Below the pieces are notes generated by a model. The model was given only the letters and a program-made list of their open reading frames with translations, was not told the DNA's origin and made no database searches. A DNA stretch of 64,000 nucleotides, taken from NCBI GenBank assembly GCA_002342585.1, contig DDQG01000015.1:25902-89901 (forward strand). The letters run 5' to 3'. Below, piece after piece: positions 61,117-64,000 of the stretch (positions are counted from its first letter, which is position 1; the number at the start of each line of letters is the position of its first letter). Origin of the DNA: Prevotellaceae bacterium UBA2448. Lineage in GTDB: Bacteria; Bacteroidota; Bacteroidia; Bacteroidales; Bacteroidaceae. A program made the position numbers and the translations under genes.

Positions 61117-63641
61117 TATTTTGTAGTATCGTTATATGCTTGATGCAACCTTTCAATTTTCTCTTCTACATTTGTCTTTCCTCTGAGGTATTCATATAAC
61201 AAACCTTCAAGATGATTAGTCCACAACTCTTCAAAGTTATTATACAAAGCATATTTCAGGAAATAAGCAGCACCTATCTGATAAGCCTTGCTCAATCCTA
61301 TCTTATCTTTATTGCTATATTCTTCTTCTCCGTACTGATCTATAATTGCAGCATTAAGATTATCCATTCTATTCTTCATTTCTGCAATCACGCTATCAGA
61401 TGGTTTACCATTTGCTCCCCATGCTTCATCATCATCAAGCATAGACTGCCTTGATTTTGCAGTTATTTCTTTCCATGCAAATCTTCTTCTCATAGCAAAA
61501 TCCATACTTTCCACACTCCTGTCAATATCGTTCATAGTACCTATGATATACACATTTTCAGGAATATAAAAGCCTTTGCTAAACACATCTTCCTCAGGTA
61601 CCAAATTCTGATATTGTGTCTCCACTCGTCCTTTCTCTCCTCTATAACCTGCATCAATTGAGAAGAAAAGTTCTCCAAAAATCTTAGATATTTCTCCTCG
61701 ATTTATCTCGTCGATTATAAATACAAATGGTTTTCTTCTAACTACATTAGGACTTTGAGTTACATAGGTAGCTGTCATTCTATCAGGTACATTCGCTAAA
61801 TATGATATATCTTCTCTCTCATATTTGTACAGTTCATTTAAAACAGCCCAATATGCCGAAGCATTACATCCTCCAATAACATTTCTTATTTCCTCTGAGA
61901 TATTTGAAATTCTATTAAAATAACGAGCACTAGGAAACGCCTTAGCTAATTTCATAAGGCGGTCAAACGAAACAGTATAAGTCCTTTCAGAATCAGTTTC
62001 AAGACTTCGCAAAATAATATTGTTATAGTCAGAAACCTTCACAATCTTCATCTTGACACCAGTCCTTAATTCCAGTTCATTTATCTCGCCTTCCTCAATC
62101 TTATCTATAAGTTCATTATACTTGTCAGTAAACGACTTCTCTTCTTCCAGTTCATCTTTTGTTTTCTTGCTATCCTCCAGATTCTTGATAGCTTCTTTGC
62201 AAAACTCCTTGAAAACACCATCTTTTCTTTGGAACCCAAGTGTTACTCCTTCCTTTATAGGGCGCAGACCTTCAACAAAATCAGTATAATCATATGATGG
62301 ATGGAACTGAACAAGTTTCCACTCTGCCCCCATTTCCTCAGCAATAGTCCTTGCCATATATGTTTTACCTGTTCCTGGAGCTCCAGTAAGAATAAGATTA
62401 TAGTTACCCTTAAGTAACTTTATAAACTCATCATAATTATTATTTCTCATATTTTTTGCAGTTTCAGTTCCAACTATTAATTCATTAAGCCTTTCCACAT
62501 AATCCTTATACTTTGTTATATTAGTCAAGGTTTTCATGGCACTCTGTTCTGTAGATACCCATTCTCCCACATGAGTCCACTCAACTTTTCTAATATGCTT
62601 AAAATCATCTCTATTTTCATCATAGACATAATCTGATTGAACTACTCCTCTACCTATAATCTTGGTCAATCCTTTCTTGGCAAACACAATATCACCTGGC
62701 TTCATCTCATTTGCGAATTGCCAAACAGCTAAGGAGTCATTCTTAGCATTACCGTCTGTTGGATAATAATTCTTTATCTCAGACCTTACTTCTTCACGAG
62801 AATCATATTCGGACAAATCACCTAACTTATCCCAACCAATACACATCAATCCTTCTTCTTGACATTCCTGCCATTTCGAAGCATTTTCGCCTGGAGAATA
62901 TATCCAATACGATTTTCCGTACTTTATAGGTGCTGGTTCTTTAGCAATATCTCTTGTACTTGCACCATCATTCTGTACATAAGCCTCATGCGAAAACTCA
63001 GCATAATTGCTGCAACCGAGCTCTCCTGATGATATCTTTGCATCAAGACGTTCCATTATAGCCTTATAATCTTTATATGGAACAAATCGCCCATCAAAAG
63101 ATGCAATTCCTAATTTCTCTAAAATAGGTCTATTATGACCATCTAATGCGAGGAATTTGTCTGGACGTATCCAGAAGAGTCCCATAGAAAGTATATATCT
63201 GATAAGGAATTGACCATTTAAGGCATCGTACGATTTTTCTATATCTCTATCTAATACAGCATCCTCAAAAACTTTCCAAAGCCTTTCTATATCACCTTCC
63301 TTTCTTCTATGTTCAAACCCAATAAAGTTTGATCTTTGATTATTCATTTCAGGTACTCCTGAAAAATCTTGTGGAACAGGAGTTGATATATTAAGGAAAC
63401 TCTTGAACTGTTTGCATAGTTCAATCTTCTTATTCCGCGTAATGCGTCTATTGATTATAGCCATTACTGTAAACGGGTCGATATCAGGCATACGTTTACC
63501 TTCGTTATTATCTTTGAAGTGTTTTATAAGACTGCCATCAATATTGTCATAAATCCAATTGATTAAAGGCGTTCTGTTGTCTTTATACTTCAAGAGTTTC
63601 TGAGAAAACTCCTTGTAAAAAGGTATCCAAGTATAGTTCAT
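61113..63641 (-). CDS. mcrB: McrB-family GTPase/AAA restriction subunit with a DNA-reader region
   Basis: AAA+ motor that, with McrC, cleaves DNA carrying modified bases. 842 aa. Residues 1-240: a helical N-terminal region of unknown family. Residues ~244-362 (YWIYSPGENASKWQECQEEGLMCIGWD ... GDIVFAKKGLTKIIGRGVV) look like an EVE/PUA-type modified-base reader. Walker A GAPGTGKT at 420-427; Walker B VFIIDEINRGEISKIFGELF (640-659); the McrB sensor GTMNDIDRSVESMDFAMRRRF (701-721). Expressed from TATCTTTG at 63866-63873. Target modification unknown. Confidence 0.9.
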   Translation of the reverse strand: MNYTWIPFYKEFSQKLLKYKDNRTPLINWIYDNIDGSLIKHFKDNNEGKRMPDIDPFTVMAIINRRITRNKKIELCKQFKSFLNISTPVPQDFSGVPEMNNQRSNFIGFEHRRKEGDIERLWKVFEDAVLDRDIEKSYDALNGQFLIRYILSMGLFWIRPDKFLALDGHNRPILEKLGIASFDGRFVPYKDYKAIMERLDAKISSGELGCSNYAEFSHEAYVQNDGASTRDIAKEPAPIKYGKSYWIYSPGENASKWQECQEEGLMCIGWDKLGDLSEYDSREEVRSEIKNYYPTDGNAKNDSLAVWQFANEMKPGDIVFAKKGLTKIIGRGVVQSDYVYDENRDDFKHIRKVEWTHVGEWVSTEQSAMKTLTNITKYKDYVERLNELIVGTETAKNMRNNNYDEFIKLLKGNYNLILTGAPGTGKTYMARTIAEEMGAEWKLVQFHPSYDYTDFVEGLRPIKEGVTLGFQRKDGVFKEFCKEAIKNLEDSKKTKDELEEEKSFTDKYNELIDKIEEGEINELELRTGVKMKIVKVSDYNNIILRSLETDSERTYTVSFDRLMKLAKAFPSARYFNRISNISEEIRNVIGGCNASAYWAVLNELYKYEREDISYLANVPDRMTATYVTQSPNVVRRKPFVFIIDEINRGEISKIFGELFFSIDAGYRGEKGRVETQYQNLVPEEDVFSKGFYIPENVYIIGTMNDIDRSVESMDFAMRRRFAWKEITAKSRQSMLDDDEAWGANGKPSDSVIAEMKNRMDNLNAAIIDQYGEEEYSNKDKIGLSKAYQIGAAYFLKYALYNNFEELWTNHLEGLLYEYLRGKTNVEEKIERLHQAYNDTTKY

Positions 63642-63707
63642 GATATATTATTTCAAAGATTAGACGTTAGATAGATAGATTATTAGTTTGTTCTCATAGT
63701 AAAAATA

Positions 63708-63812
63708 CTAGCTTTTTATCCTCGAACTTATTGTTCCACGACTTCTACCCATTTGCAAAGCTATTTCTTTAATAGAAACGCCATTACTTATATATGTTTG
63801 TAGTCGTTCATC
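63708..63812 (-). pseudogene. Remnant of an HTH-domain gene
   Basis: On the minus strand an open segment of 34 codons ends in TAG (63708-63710) and begins right after an in-frame TAA (63813-63815). It encodes DERLQTYISNGVSIKEIALQMGR and then SRGTISSRIKS, a clear helix-turn-helix pattern. No start codon is present in frame, but a GTG-started frame upstream ends nearby in another phase, so a frameshift probably broke the gene. It lies between the promoter at 63866-63873 and mcrB. Could be the tail of a regulator, or of a helicase, since HTH segments of this type also cap helicases in this phylum. Confidence 0.5.
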
Positions 63813-63865
63813 TTAATTTGCAGTTCAGGGAGTGTTTCACTTCAGAAGTGTTAGTTTTCACCTCA

Positions 63866-63873
63866 CAAAGATA
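63866..63873 (-). promoter_or_regulatory. Bacteroidota -7 box upstream of the HTH remnant and mcrBC
   Basis: Reads TATCTTTG on the minus strand, 225 bases before the mcrB ATG. The stretch 63642-64000 otherwise holds only the HTH remnant; I see no other gene to the end of the window. Confidence 0.6.
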
Positions 63874-64000
63874 GAGTATTTTTTTCAAACTATCATTCTT
63901 TTCTTTCGAAAAAAACACGTTCATGAAATCATCTCTTTTTTCTTGAAAATTTTGCAAAGTCAACGTTCTTAGGAAAAGAGTCAACCTCTCCAGTGAAAGT

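Noticed and set aside
1..64000. tRNA, rRNA or prophage genes
   Set aside because: No cloverleaf-like segments, rRNA stretches, integrase or phage structural genes were noticed in the intergenic regions.

Overview
The window looks like a chromosome segment of a Bacteroidales bacterium, most likely Prevotellaceae. Evidence: many genes are preceded by the Bacteroidota -7 box TAnnTTTG, Shine-Dalgarno sequences are weak or absent, the RpoD is short (286 aa, no region 1.1), and several families are typical of the order (DUF3256, DUF4301, DUF4468, DUF4837, Porin_10, a stand-alone AICAR transformylase). Base composition is AT-rich. I saw no rRNA, tRNA, CRISPR array or prophage.

Layout. 0-4.8 kb: pyrimidine synthesis (pyrK-pyrD), a DUF3256 protein, uxaB, and a convergent 2-hydroxyacid dehydrogenase across a perfect bidirectional terminator. 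4.8-7.9 kb: envelope operon (DUF4468 protein, small membrane protein, Porin_10 barrel). 8-11.7 kb: a 1258-aa secreted protein with two NPSFE modules and a dockerin-like tail. 11.9-17.3 kb: DUF4301, rsmG, MBL hydrolase, a sigma-54 activator read in frame into an LptE-like lipoprotein, a small protein, secG. 17.4-20.2 kb: 5'-nucleotidase and pheS (minus strand). 20.2-20.34 kb: four 21-bp hairpin repeats. 20.5-28.8 kb: rpoD, a secreted protein, a clostripain-like lipoprotein, an HPr-kinase-like protein, an S24/S26 peptidase, a PqqD-like protein, ung, PBP1A, kdsB. 28.8-33.3 kb (minus): trmD, glmS, a carboxymuconolactone decarboxylase-like protein, an acidic-tailed protein. 33.4-34.8 kb: AICAR transformylase and a small basic protein. 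34.8-41.1 kb (minus): PAP2 enzyme, CDP-alcohol phosphotransferase, GtrA, pdxA, DUF4837, rlmN, glyA. 41.2-44.6 kb: lipoprotein, TIGR02757, nadE. 44.6-48.2 kb: galK, sugar permease, galM. 48.3-58.3 kb: sugar aminotransferase, ispE, TPR protein, maf, kdsC, nitroreductase, hemerythrin-LuxR regulator, TPR protein, gyrA. 58.5-63.9 kb is the accessory part: a REP-associated (RAYT) transposase flanked by its palindromes, an McrB/McrC restriction pair, and a broken HTH gene.

Most of the window is housekeeping: nucleotide, PLP, one-carbon and NAD metabolism, lipid A/Kdo and peptidoglycan synthesis, RNA modification, galactose use. The parts least explained by known biology are (i) the HPrK-like / S26-like / PqqD-like / clostripain neighbourhood at 21.4-24.9 kb, which has RiPP-like parts but no visible precursor or radical SAM enzyme; (ii) the 21-bp repeat array between pheS and rpoD; (iii) the RAYT with an extra C-terminal domain and its flanking REPs beside McrBC; (iv) the sigma-54 activator/LptE in-frame join.
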